A DNA stretch of 19,550 nucleotides, from NCBI GenBank assembly GCA_002438565.1, contig DJPN01000020.1, forward strand, positions 51,199 through 70,748, written 5' to 3'. The first letter of the stretch is position 1. The number at the start of each line of letters is the position of its first letter. The translations under genes were made by a program, and so were the position numbers. Positions 6,386 to 13,493 of this stretch are shown here, piece after piece. This DNA is from Alphaproteobacteria bacterium UBA6411 (lineage in GTDB: Bacteria > Pseudomonadota > Alphaproteobacteria > CAAGCB01 > CAG-977). Under the pieces are notes generated by a model. It was not told the DNA's origin and did not search any database. It saw only the letters and a program-made list of their open reading frames with translations.

Positions 6386-7251
6386 TGCCCGAAATCATTG
6401 AACAGGTCGGCAATCCCGCCGCCGAAACCCAAACCCAGCCGCAGCCCTCCGCCGCGGTTGCCGGCTTTACCGATATGCTGGACGCGTCTTTGCGCGACAA
6501 TCCGTCAATATCCAAATTCGGCGGCGACCCGAACAAACTGGCGCAGAGCTATCTGTCCCTGCAATCGCTGATGGGACAGGGACGCGTCGCCATTCCGAAA
6601 GACGAAACGGACGCGGAAGCGTGGGGCATGTACGACAAGGCTTTCGGCGTTCCCGACAAAGACGACGGATACGAATTGACCGCACCCGACGGGACGGATT
6701 TGTCCGGCTTTAAAAAGCTGATGCGCGAAAACCATATTTCCCCGAAAACGGCGCAAAAGTTGCTGGATGCGCATTTGGGCGATTTTCAGCAGTTGAACGA
6801 CACAATCGAACAGCAGCGGAACGCGGAAAAATCCGCGGCGGAAGCGGAGCTGAAAAAAGAATGGGGTTTGAAATATGCCGAAAATATGCAGACGGCAAAT
6901 CAAACTCTGAAAAAGCTGTCTGCGACGAAAGAGGATTACGAACATTTCTTGGGCGTTATCGGAAACGACGCCCGATTTATCAGATTGCTGTCGTCCATCG
7001 GCGAAAAAATCGGCGAAGGTTCTCTGGGCGGTTTGGAGGGACAGGTGTCGGGCTTTACCCGCACGCCCGCCGAAGCCGGTCAAGAATTGCAGCGCATTTT
7101 GTCCGACCCGAACGACGCATACTTTGCGGGTGTGCGCAACCAGCGCAACAATCCCGTATGGTGCAAAGAACATAACCAGACGTTTGTCACCGAAGCCGAA
7201 AGAAAGGCGCGTGTGGAGTATGTTCAATCTTTAATGCAAATGGCAGGATAA
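6385..7251 (+). CDS. Capsid assembly scaffolding protein
   Basis: 288 residues, sharing one base with the preceding stop (TAATG), with AAAGGA ahead of the start. Scaffolds guide capsid protein into a procapsid and leave before or during packaging. The sequence is hydrophilic and largely helical: a disordered Pro/Gln N-terminus, then LAQSYLSLQSLMGQGRVAIPKDE (residues ~51-73) and the motif YDKAFGVPDKDDGYEL that I know from podovirus scaffold proteins, followed by long charged helices and a basic C-terminus. It directly precedes the capsid gene, as expected. No protease domain is visible. Confidence 0.88.
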   Translation: MPEIIEQVGNPAAETQTQPQPSAAVAGFTDMLDASLRDNPSISKFGGDPNKLAQSYLSLQSLMGQGRVAIPKDETDAEAWGMYDKAFGVPDKDDGYELTAPDGTDLSGFKKLMRENHISPKTAQKLLDAHLGDFQQLNDTIEQQRNAEKSAAEAELKKEWGLKYAENMQTANQTLKKLSATKEDYEHFLGVIGNDARFIRLLSSIGEKIGEGSLGGLEGQVSGFTRTPAEAGQELQRILSDPNDAYFAGVRNQRNNPVWCKEHNQTFVTEAERKARVEYVQSLMQMAG

Positions 7252-7281
7252 GCTTTTTGCCCCGAACTGTTTGCTTTGCCC

Positions 7282-7297
7282 CCGTTCGGTTGAACGG
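7282..7297 (+). other. Hairpin in the spacer before the capsid gene
   Basis: CCGTTC (7282-7287) pairs with GAACGG (7292-7297) around a GGTT loop. It is not followed by a T-run, so on its own it is not a standard terminator. It may stabilise or process the mRNA between scaffold and capsid genes, together with the second hairpin downstream. Confidence 0.55.
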
Positions 7298-7320
7298 ATA
7301 AGGCTTTGTTTCGTTTTAAC

Positions 7321-7345
7321 GCCGCTTGTTTGAGCGGCTTTTTTT
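7321..7345 (+). terminator. Intrinsic terminator-like hairpin just before the capsid ribosome binding site
   Basis: GCCGCT (7321-7326) pairs with AGCGGC (7333-7338) around a 6-base loop, followed directly by seven T (7339-7345). This is a textbook intrinsic terminator shape. It would reduce read-through from the head-assembly genes or separate capsid mRNA from the upstream part. Since no strong promoter is seen between it and the capsid gene, either read-through is partial, an antiterminator acts, or the hairpin serves as a 5' stabiliser of processed capsid mRNA. Confidence 0.7.
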
Positions 7346-7363
7346 ATGAAAGGAAAATCAGTT

Positions 7364-8287
7364 ATGTCTGACAATACTCAGTTGGACGTGCGGGCGCAGC
7401 AGTATTCGCAAGTAATTCTGCCGCTGGCGCGTCAAGAACGTTCCATGCTGTTCAATACCGTCTATAACAAGACGGGCATTGCCGGCAAAAGTTTCTTCCA
7501 AGACCAGATCGGTTCGTGGTCGATGACGGAAAAGACGACCCCGAACGGGGCGACGCCGCAGAACGACCCGAATTTGTCGCGCACGCGAATTGATATGAAA
7601 ACATATCAGGACGCGCGCATTTTCGACCGTTCCCTGATGTTGCAGGAATTAGCCGACCCGATGAGCGCGGCTTCTTACGGCATTCAGTCGTCCGTCGGCA
7701 TTAAAATCGACGAAATCATTTACGCCGCTTTGGGCGGTACGGCAAACCGCGGCGAAACCGGAGCGACTGCCGTCACGTTCCCGACGGCGCAGACGATTGC
7801 CGCCGATTACGATGGCGCCACCACGACAACGGAAACGGGCAGCACGAAATCGAAAACCGGACTGACCGTCGCCAAAATCCGCCATGCAGGCAAGATTTTG
7901 GACGCGTCGGGCGTTCCCCTGTCCGAACGCTGGTTTGTCGCCAGCGCGACGGCGAAAGAACAGCTGTTGGGCAACACGCAGGTCACCAGTTCCGATTACA
8001 ACAACGTCAAGGCGTTGGTAAGCGGCGATTTGGGTTCGTTCTACGGATTTAAATTCGTGTTCCTGCCCGACGGGATTGTGACGAAAACCGAAAATATCGC
8101 GTCCTATTATGCCTATCACAAAACAGGCGTGTGCTTTGGCATGTTGGAAGAGCTGTTCGTCCGTATGGAAGAACGCGCCGACAAATCTTATTCCAAACAG
8201 ATTTACTATGAAATCTCCGGCGGCGCCGGTCGTTTGGAAGAAAAGAAAGTCGTCAAAGTGCTGGGCGACGAAACCGTCGTCGTCTGA
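7364..8287 (+). CDS. Major capsid protein (podovirus type)
   Basis: 307 residues. ATG 7364 is chosen over the in-frame ATG at 7346: AAGGA at 7350-7354 gives a good nine-base spacing to 7364, while 7346 abuts the terminator T-run. The protein forms the icosahedral shell. The start (QLDVRAQQYSQVILPLARQERSMLF) and the segments GTANRGETGATAVTFPT and FYGFKFVFLPDGI match podovirus capsid proteins of the BPP-1-like group with an HK97-type fold (from family memory). A Thr-rich stretch (ATTTTETGSTKSKTG, ~150-165) is probably a surface loop. There is no N-terminal delta domain, consistent with the separate scaffold gene upstream. The protein is likely made in large amounts. Confidence 0.88.
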   Translation: MSDNTQLDVRAQQYSQVILPLARQERSMLFNTVYNKTGIAGKSFFQDQIGSWSMTEKTTPNGATPQNDPNLSRTRIDMKTYQDARIFDRSLMLQELADPMSAASYGIQSSVGIKIDEIIYAALGGTANRGETGATAVTFPTAQTIAADYDGATTTTETGSTKSKTGLTVAKIRHAGKILDASGVPLSERWFVASATAKEQLLGNTQVTSSDYNNVKALVSGDLGSFYGFKFVFLPDGIVTKTENIASYYAYHKTGVCFGMLEELFVRMEERADKSYSKQIYYEISGGAGRLEEKKVVKVLGDETVVV

Positions 8288-8294
8288 CGATAAA

Positions 8295-8320
8295 GGAACG
8301 GGGGCATTCGTTCCCGTTCC
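8295..8320 (+). other. Strong hairpin after the capsid gene, without a T-run
   Basis: GGAACGGG (8295-8302) pairs perfectly with CCCGTTCC (8313-8320) over a 10-base loop. It starts seven bases after the capsid stop. No T-tract follows, so complete termination is unlikely. It may protect the 3' end of capsid mRNA or partly lower expression of the tail genes. Confidence 0.6.
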
Positions 8321-8350
8321 CTGCTTCAACCCTGTTTAAAGGATTTCGAC

Positions 8351-8920
8351 ATGAGCCAAGTGAGCATAGTCAACCGCGCATTGTCCTATATCGGCGCAAA
8401 CAAAATCACGAATTTGGAGGATTCGACGCAGGAAGCGCGGGCTGTTTCCAATGTGTACGACGACAGTTTGCGCTCCATTTTGGAAGAAGCGCCGTGGGTG
8501 TTCGCCTTGAAACGGAAGCTTTTAAACAAGGTTGAGGAAGCGCCCGCGTGGGGCAACGGGAATTATTTTGCCCTGCCGTCGGAATGCGTCCGCATTTTCG
8601 AGATAATGCCGCAAGACGCGCAATGGCGGCGCGAGGGCAATTTGATTTTGGCGAATACGGATACTTTCGGCATTTTGTACACCTATGTCGAAAAGAACGA
8701 CGCGCTTTATTCCCCGTCGTTCGTGGACGCGTTCGCCGTCCGCTTGGCTGCCGATGTGGCGTATGATTTGACCAACAGCAGTTCAAAGCAAAACGAGCTG
8801 ATCCAGTATTACAAAGCCGAAATGCTGCCGATTGCAAAATCCATCAACGCGCAGAACCGTTCCGCCCCGCAAGTGCAAGACGGCGAATGGGTGGACGCGA
8901 TTATTCACGGAGGATACTGA
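8351..8920 (+). CDS. Tail adaptor protein (tail tubular protein A, T7 gp11-like)
   Basis: 189 residues, with AAAGGA at 8338-8343 seven bases before the ATG. The adaptor ring binds under the portal and joins it to the nozzle. The N-terminus (QVSIVNRALSYIGANKITNLEDSTQEARAV, then YDDSLRSILEEAPWVFALKR) is highly characteristic of the gp11-like family: short helices with the phrase for repeated 'bilayer' subunits and the conserved P-W-x-F-A. FALPSECVRI (residues ~73-82) and a helical C-terminus complete the fold. Length is normal. The nozzle gene follows at once. Confidence 0.9.
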   Translation: MSQVSIVNRALSYIGANKITNLEDSTQEARAVSNVYDDSLRSILEEAPWVFALKRKLLNKVEEAPAWGNGNYFALPSECVRIFEIMPQDAQWRREGNLILANTDTFGILYTYVEKNDALYSPSFVDAFAVRLAADVAYDLTNSSSKQNELIQYYKAEMLPIAKSINAQNRSAPQVQDGEWVDAIIHGGY

Positions 8921-8921
8921 T

Positions 8922-11183
8922 ATGGCAAGAGTCGCACCGCTTTATCCCACATTCGCCCGCGGCGAAATATCCCCGCTGATGTTCGGACGTTCCGACATTG
9001 AAGCTTACGCGTCCTGTTTGGACAAGTGCCGTAATTGCTGGGTGCGCCCGTATGGCGTTGTCAGCCGTTTGGCGGGAACGGAGTACATCAACAATGCCAA
9101 AGGCAAAGCGCGGCTGCTGAAATTCGTTTTTTCGGCGAACGACAGCTATATCATCGAATGCGGCGCGGGATATTTCCGATTTTTCCGCGACGGTTCGTAT
9201 GTCGTCAACAAACAGGGCGAACCGTATGAAATAGGCAACCCGTTCAATGCCGCTCAGCTGTCCACCATTCAATATGTTCAGCTGGACGATGTCTTGAAAA
9301 TCGTTTATTTGGACGACGAAACGCACAAAAACAAGCCGCTGGAATTGATACGGAAAGCGTCGAACAGCTGGGAGTTGCGTGAAATCGAATTCAAATGCAC
9401 GCCGTTTTTGGACGAGAACACAACAGACACGACGCTGAAAGCGTCCGCCGTAGAGGGAGATATTACCGTAACGGCAAGCGCCGACGTTTTCACGGCAAAA
9501 CACGTCGGGTCGATTTGGAAGCTGGGCGCGAAAACGACGGTTGGCGAAGAACAGGATTACGGGCGTTTCAAAATCACGGGATTCACGAACGCCCGCACCG
9601 TATCAGCAAAAGTTTTGTGGAAGCTGTCCGCGGCGGAAGCGACAAAAGTATGGTCGGAGGGCGCATGGAGCGAAAAGGTCGGATACCCGTCCTGCGTCGC
9701 CGTTTTTGAGGGGCGGCTATACTACGCCAGAACGACGACGAACCCCAGAAACGTGTACGGGTCACGCCCCTATGCTTACGAAGATTTCAGACCCGCCGTG
9801 AACAACGAAGCGGACGGGGCTATCAACATTGAGCTGGCGGCAAGCGCCGCGGGCGACGGGTCGGCTATTCAATGGGTTATCGGGTCGAACAATTTGCTGG
9901 TCGGGACATACGGCTGTGAATTTATTGTTCGCGGCGGGGATTCCGGCATTACGCCGACAAGCGTTTCAGCCAACGCCAAAACGAACTGGGGCAGCGAACC
10001 GATACAGCCGCCGGCCTTGGGGTCGCTGGTTTATTTCGTGCAGCGAACGGGAAAGAAAGTCCGTCAGTTTTCGTATGATTATACGCTGGACACCTATAAA
10101 GCTGTTGACGTGTCGCTGTTTTCGGAACATCTGTTGGGAAGCCCGATTAAAGCGGTGGCTTATCAAAAAGCTCCCGATTCCGTCATTTATTGCCTGCGCC
10201 GCGACGGCAAAGTCGCCATGTTGACGGTTGAAACGGAACAGCAGGTTCAAGCGTGGGCTTTGGCGGATTTTGACGGTGAAGTCGAAAGCGTCGAAACAAT
10301 CCCGTCAATGAACGGCGAATACGACGAGGTTTATTTTATCGTCAAGCGGCTGATAAACGGAGCGTACGTCCGGCACATTGAGCGTGTTCAAAACCCGATT
10401 ACGCCGGAAAATCAATCCGAATGCTGGTATGTCCGCGACGGACTGCATTACAGCGCGTTTGAAGAAACGGAAGGCAACCGACTGGAAATCGCCAACAATC
10501 CGGACGGCAAAACGGTAACGCTGACGGCAAGCGCGGATATTTTCAGCGAAGCAAAAATCATGCGCCGCGTCCGCATTGTTGATGATTTGTTCAATGTTGT
10601 TTCCGAATACGCCATCACGGCGGTTCAAAACGCAAAGACGGCGACGGCAAAACCCGAAAAAGACAGCACGGCGGCGGAAGCAATCGGCGGACGCTGGGGC
10701 GTATCCGTTCAAACGCTGGCGGGTTTTGAGCATTTGGAGGGAATGGAAGTTCAAATTTTGGCGGACGGCGCGGTTCAGACGAAAAGAACGGTTGCCGACG
10801 GCAAAATCACAATGGAGCGCGACGCGTTCTATGTTGTGTGCGGATTGCCGTACCGGTCGTACATGACGACCATGCCGCTGGACGCCGGGGCGCAGAACGG
10901 AACGGCGGTCGGGAAACGTAAGCGGATTAACGAACTGGCGTTGCGGGTATGGCGGACATCCGGCTGTCGCGTGGGCGGAACGCTTGACAATCTGCAAACC
11001 GTAAGATACCGCGATCAGACCGTTCCCATGGGATTGCCCCAGCCGCTGTTCACGGGGATTGTTCCGAACATCAAATACAATCAAGGCTGGACGTGGGACG
11101 CGAATGTTACCGTCGAGCAGCAAGAGCCGCTGCCGATGAACGTGCTGGCAATCGCGCCTATCGTCAATGAAGTTGACAAGTGA
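8922..11183 (+). CDS. Tail nozzle protein (tail tubular protein B, T7 gp12-like)
   Basis: 753 residues. ATG 8922 has GGAGG ten bases upstream. The frame is open from a non-ATG start at 8832 inside the adaptor gene, which is less likely. Six copies form the tail tube tip. The signature start PTFARGEISPLMFGRSDIEAY, then CLDKCRNCWVRPYGVVSRLAGTEYI (residues ~8-57) is shared by gp12-like and P22 gp10-like proteins. It is rich in beta structure. Two similar segments (around residues ~180-240 and ~528-585, each opening with VTxTASADxF) look like duplicated insert domains. The length is near that of T7 gp12. Confidence 0.9.
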   Translation: MARVAPLYPTFARGEISPLMFGRSDIEAYASCLDKCRNCWVRPYGVVSRLAGTEYINNAKGKARLLKFVFSANDSYIIECGAGYFRFFRDGSYVVNKQGEPYEIGNPFNAAQLSTIQYVQLDDVLKIVYLDDETHKNKPLELIRKASNSWELREIEFKCTPFLDENTTDTTLKASAVEGDITVTASADVFTAKHVGSIWKLGAKTTVGEEQDYGRFKITGFTNARTVSAKVLWKLSAAEATKVWSEGAWSEKVGYPSCVAVFEGRLYYARTTTNPRNVYGSRPYAYEDFRPAVNNEADGAINIELAASAAGDGSAIQWVIGSNNLLVGTYGCEFIVRGGDSGITPTSVSANAKTNWGSEPIQPPALGSLVYFVQRTGKKVRQFSYDYTLDTYKAVDVSLFSEHLLGSPIKAVAYQKAPDSVIYCLRRDGKVAMLTVETEQQVQAWALADFDGEVESVETIPSMNGEYDEVYFIVKRLINGAYVRHIERVQNPITPENQSECWYVRDGLHYSAFEETEGNRLEIANNPDGKTVTLTASADIFSEAKIMRRVRIVDDLFNVVSEYAITAVQNAKTATAKPEKDSTAAEAIGGRWGVSVQTLAGFEHLEGMEVQILADGAVQTKRTVADGKITMERDAFYVVCGLPYRSYMTTMPLDAGAQNGTAVGKRKRINELALRVWRTSGCRVGGTLDNLQTVRYRDQTVPMGLPQPLFTGIVPNIKYNQGWTWDANVTVEQQEPLPMNVLAIAPIVNEVDK

Positions 11184-11191
11184 GGTAAGCC

Positions 11192-11722
11192 ATGGGTGCA
11201 TTATTGATTGCCGGCGGAGTGTTGAGCGCGGCTTCGTCCATTTACGCGGGGGAATCCCAATACAAGGCGTACAAGGAAGAAGCAAAAAAATACGCCCGCG
11301 AACAAAGAGTGTTGGAAATCCAGCAAGCCATCACGGACGCGAATTACGAAGACCAAAAGCGGCAGGTTGCCGGAGGATATTCCGCGGCGGCGGCGCATTC
11401 CGGCGTGAAAATGTCGGGGTCGGTCGCGGAAAGCCTGTCCCAATCGCTGGAAGCGTTGTCCATCGAGCAGGAATACGCCCGTTTCGACAATCAGCAGGCA
11501 ATAATCGCCGCACAGGAAAACCAAAAGGCGATGAAACGAAACGCCAAAGCGGCAAGAATAGGCGGGTACATAAACGCCACGGCAAGCTTGCTGTCCGCGG
11601 CGGGAGAATACGGGGCTCATTACGGCGGCGGTTCGACGGGCGGAAGTTCTACCGGCGGCGATTCTACCGGCGGAAGCGTAGGAAAGCCCACCAATTTATT
11701 GAAGAACGTAAAGAAGGGTTAA
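11192..11722 (+). CDS. Internal virion protein, T7 gp14-like (ejection protein)
   Basis: 176 residues, with GAGGTAAG before the ATG. T7-type gp14 is ejected first and forms a pore in the outer membrane of a Gram-negative host. Here a hydrophobic N-terminus (GALLIAGGVLSAASSIYAG, residues 2-20) is followed by a charged helical middle (KAYKEEAKKYAREQRVLE), a GVKMSGSVAESL segment typical of the family, another helix, and a second apolar segment (IGGYINATASLLSAAG, ~128-143). The C-terminus is a Gly/Ser/Thr repeat tail ending in a basic LLKNVKKG. Position after the nozzle gene and before two larger internal proteins is the T7-like order. Confidence 0.8.
   Translation: MGALLIAGGVLSAASSIYAGESQYKAYKEEAKKYAREQRVLEIQQAITDANYEDQKRQVAGGYSAAAAHSGVKMSGSVAESLSQSLEALSIEQEYARFDNQQAIIAAQENQKAMKRNAKAARIGGYINATASLLSAAGEYGAHYGGGSTGGSSTGGDSTGGSVGKPTNLLKNVKKG
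11624..11675 (+). repeat. Gly/Ser/Thr-coding short direct repeats at the end of the gp14-like gene
   Basis: Three to four imperfect copies of a 12-15-base unit containing TCTACCGGCGG encode GGSTGGSSTGGDSTGGS. The repeat gives a flexible tail between the last apolar segment and the basic C-terminus. Such units change copy number easily. Confidence 0.7.
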
Positions 11723-11726
11723 GGCA

Positions 11727-13493
11727 ATGGCGACATTACCCGTTTATCAAACGCCCCTGTACAACACGCGGGCGAACATTCACACCGAACATGCCAGAGG
11801 CGGACAAACGGTCAATTCGGCGGAGCCTGTCGCCCGCGCGGCGGAACGGCTGGGCAACGCGATGCAGAACGTCGCGGAAAAATGGCTGAGAACGCAAAGC
11901 GCGGAAGTGCAGCTGGACGCTAAAAACAAACTGGCGGAGCAAACGCAAAGCATATTGGACGAAGCAAACGCCGTCCCGTACACAAACGAAAAAGATTTGA
12001 ACCGGCAGGAACAAGCGTTTAGCGAAAGGCTGGACAAGGCTTTCGACGCCATTGTCGGCGGCATTGATTTGCCCAAAAGCGCACAGGATTTTTCGCGCAA
12101 CAACCAAATCAGCCTAATGGTCGCCAAAAGCAAGCTGGCGGGCGCATTCCGCAAAAAGTACATCGACAACAACAACGCGAATTTAATCAAGTCCGAATAC
12201 AGAAACCGCAACGATTTCACGACATCGGGCAATCCGGCGTTCAAGGATTCGTACAAAGCCGATTTGGAAAGTTCGTACCGCGCCGGATACATCGACAAGG
12301 AAACCATGACGAAGCGCGTTTTGGATATGGACAAGTGGAATTTCGCGCGGGCGTCGTATGTTTTGGACGCGGACGCGTCGCAGGCGTTGCGGGAAGCCGA
12401 CAGTTTCGGACTGAACGCCGCCGATAAAAAGCGTTTGGTCGGAGCCGCCGCGCTGAAAATCAAGCAACAGCGTTTTATGGACGGTTTAAATCAGCTGGTT
12501 GAACGCGGCAGCGAAGGAAACCGCCTGTTTGACAAATACGCCGACGGCAGTTTGACGCTGGCGGACATTCAAGAAAACGACAAGATTTCGGAGAACGAAA
12601 AAAACGCGCTGATGCGGCTGAGCGGCTTTTCTGAAAAATCCGGCAAAGGCGGCGGCTTGACGCTGAATTTCGGAGGCGGTCGGAAAAACGCCGCCGATCC
12701 GACGCAGGCGGTCGCCGCCCGGCTGGAACTGGACGATAAAATCGAGGAAACAATCGATTCCGAACGGCTGAAAGCACAGCGCGGCAAGGGAATGGAAGAT
12801 TTGCTGAACTTGCGCGACGACGTGTACGGCGCGCTGGAAGCCGGATATATCACCAAGGAACAGGCGCACACCTATTTGAACGGAATCATCGGAACGTCCA
12901 TGCACGAAACACGGCGGAGCTATTCCGACGGGACACGGGCGGAAAACCCGTATGTCGAGGGAATGAAAGCCGTTGACGAAAAGCTGAAAGGCATGGGGGT
13001 TCAATCCACGGCAACGCGGGCAAGCGTTCACGGATTGGTTATCGAGGGAATGGCGCGCCAGCTGCAGCAGGAAAACCCGAACGGGGCGCAATGGGAGCAG
13101 CTGGACGCGAAAACGCGCGAACGCATTATGAGCGGCGCGGTTTCGTATGCCGTCGAAAACGTGCCGAACGTCAACGAAGCAAATTCGATTTTTTCCATGT
13201 ATCTGCCGTCGTCCGTGCGTCAAGACGCGCAGGACAGTTTTATCAGCCAATGGAACAAGGATATGGACGAATTGAAACGCAGAGAGCTGGCAAAACAGGT
13301 CGTATCCGAACAGACCGTGAAGGTTCGGGCGAAAACCGACCTTGCCGTTTCAAACGCGACGTATAGCTTTACGGACAGCGATTCCCTGTTTTTGTCGGAA
13401 CGAGGATATACGCCGCAAGAGGTTATTTATACGGCACAGGCGCGGGGATTGAGCATTCCCGAAGTTTTGGAAAAATTGAGAGGTAAAAAATGA
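11727..13493 (+). CDS. Internal virion protein, T7 gp15-like (ejection protein)
   Basis: 588 residues, starting four bases after the previous stop with AAGGG-type ribosome binding. gp15-like proteins are elongated helical subunits that build the trans-periplasmic tunnel with the gp16-like protein. The sequence is strongly hydrophilic and helical throughout, with a disordered start, then EPVARAAERLGNAMQNVAEKW and QTQSILDEANAVPYTNEKDL, a recurrent pattern in internal virion proteins of podoviruses. There are no membrane segments and no catalytic motif. A Gly-rich loop (SGKGGGLTLNFGGGRKN, ~308-324) separates two helical halves. The last bases overlap the next start (ATGA), which supports stoichiometric co-translation. 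Family call rests on composition, size and order. Confidence 0.75.
   Translation: MATLPVYQTPLYNTRANIHTEHARGGQTVNSAEPVARAAERLGNAMQNVAEKWLRTQSAEVQLDAKNKLAEQTQSILDEANAVPYTNEKDLNRQEQAFSERLDKAFDAIVGGIDLPKSAQDFSRNNQISLMVAKSKLAGAFRKKYIDNNNANLIKSEYRNRNDFTTSGNPAFKDSYKADLESSYRAGYIDKETMTKRVLDMDKWNFARASYVLDADASQALREADSFGLNAADKKRLVGAAALKIKQQRFMDGLNQLVERGSEGNRLFDKYADGSLTLADIQENDKISENEKNALMRLSGFSEKSGKGGGLTLNFGGGRKNAADPTQAVAARLELDDKIEETIDSERLKAQRGKGMEDLLNLRDDVYGALEAGYITKEQAHTYLNGIIGTSMHETRRSYSDGTRAENPYVEGMKAVDEKLKGMGVQSTATRASVHGLVIEGMARQLQQENPNGAQWEQLDAKTRERIMSGAVSYAVENVPNVNEANSIFSMYLPSSVRQDAQDSFISQWNKDMDELKRRELAKQVVSEQTVKVRAKTDLAVSNATYSFTDSDSLFLSERGYTPQEVIYTAQARGLSIPEVLEKLRGKK

Noticed and set aside
7346..7363. 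In-frame ATG at 7346 as capsid start
   Set aside because: It directly follows the terminator T-run without a ribosome binding site, whereas 7364 has AAGGA at good spacing and a typical capsid N-terminus.
10305..11285. A 326-codon minus-strand frame under the nozzle gene
   Set aside because: Shadow of the nozzle gene; no domain, no spacing that fits an operon, and all supported genes are on the + strand.
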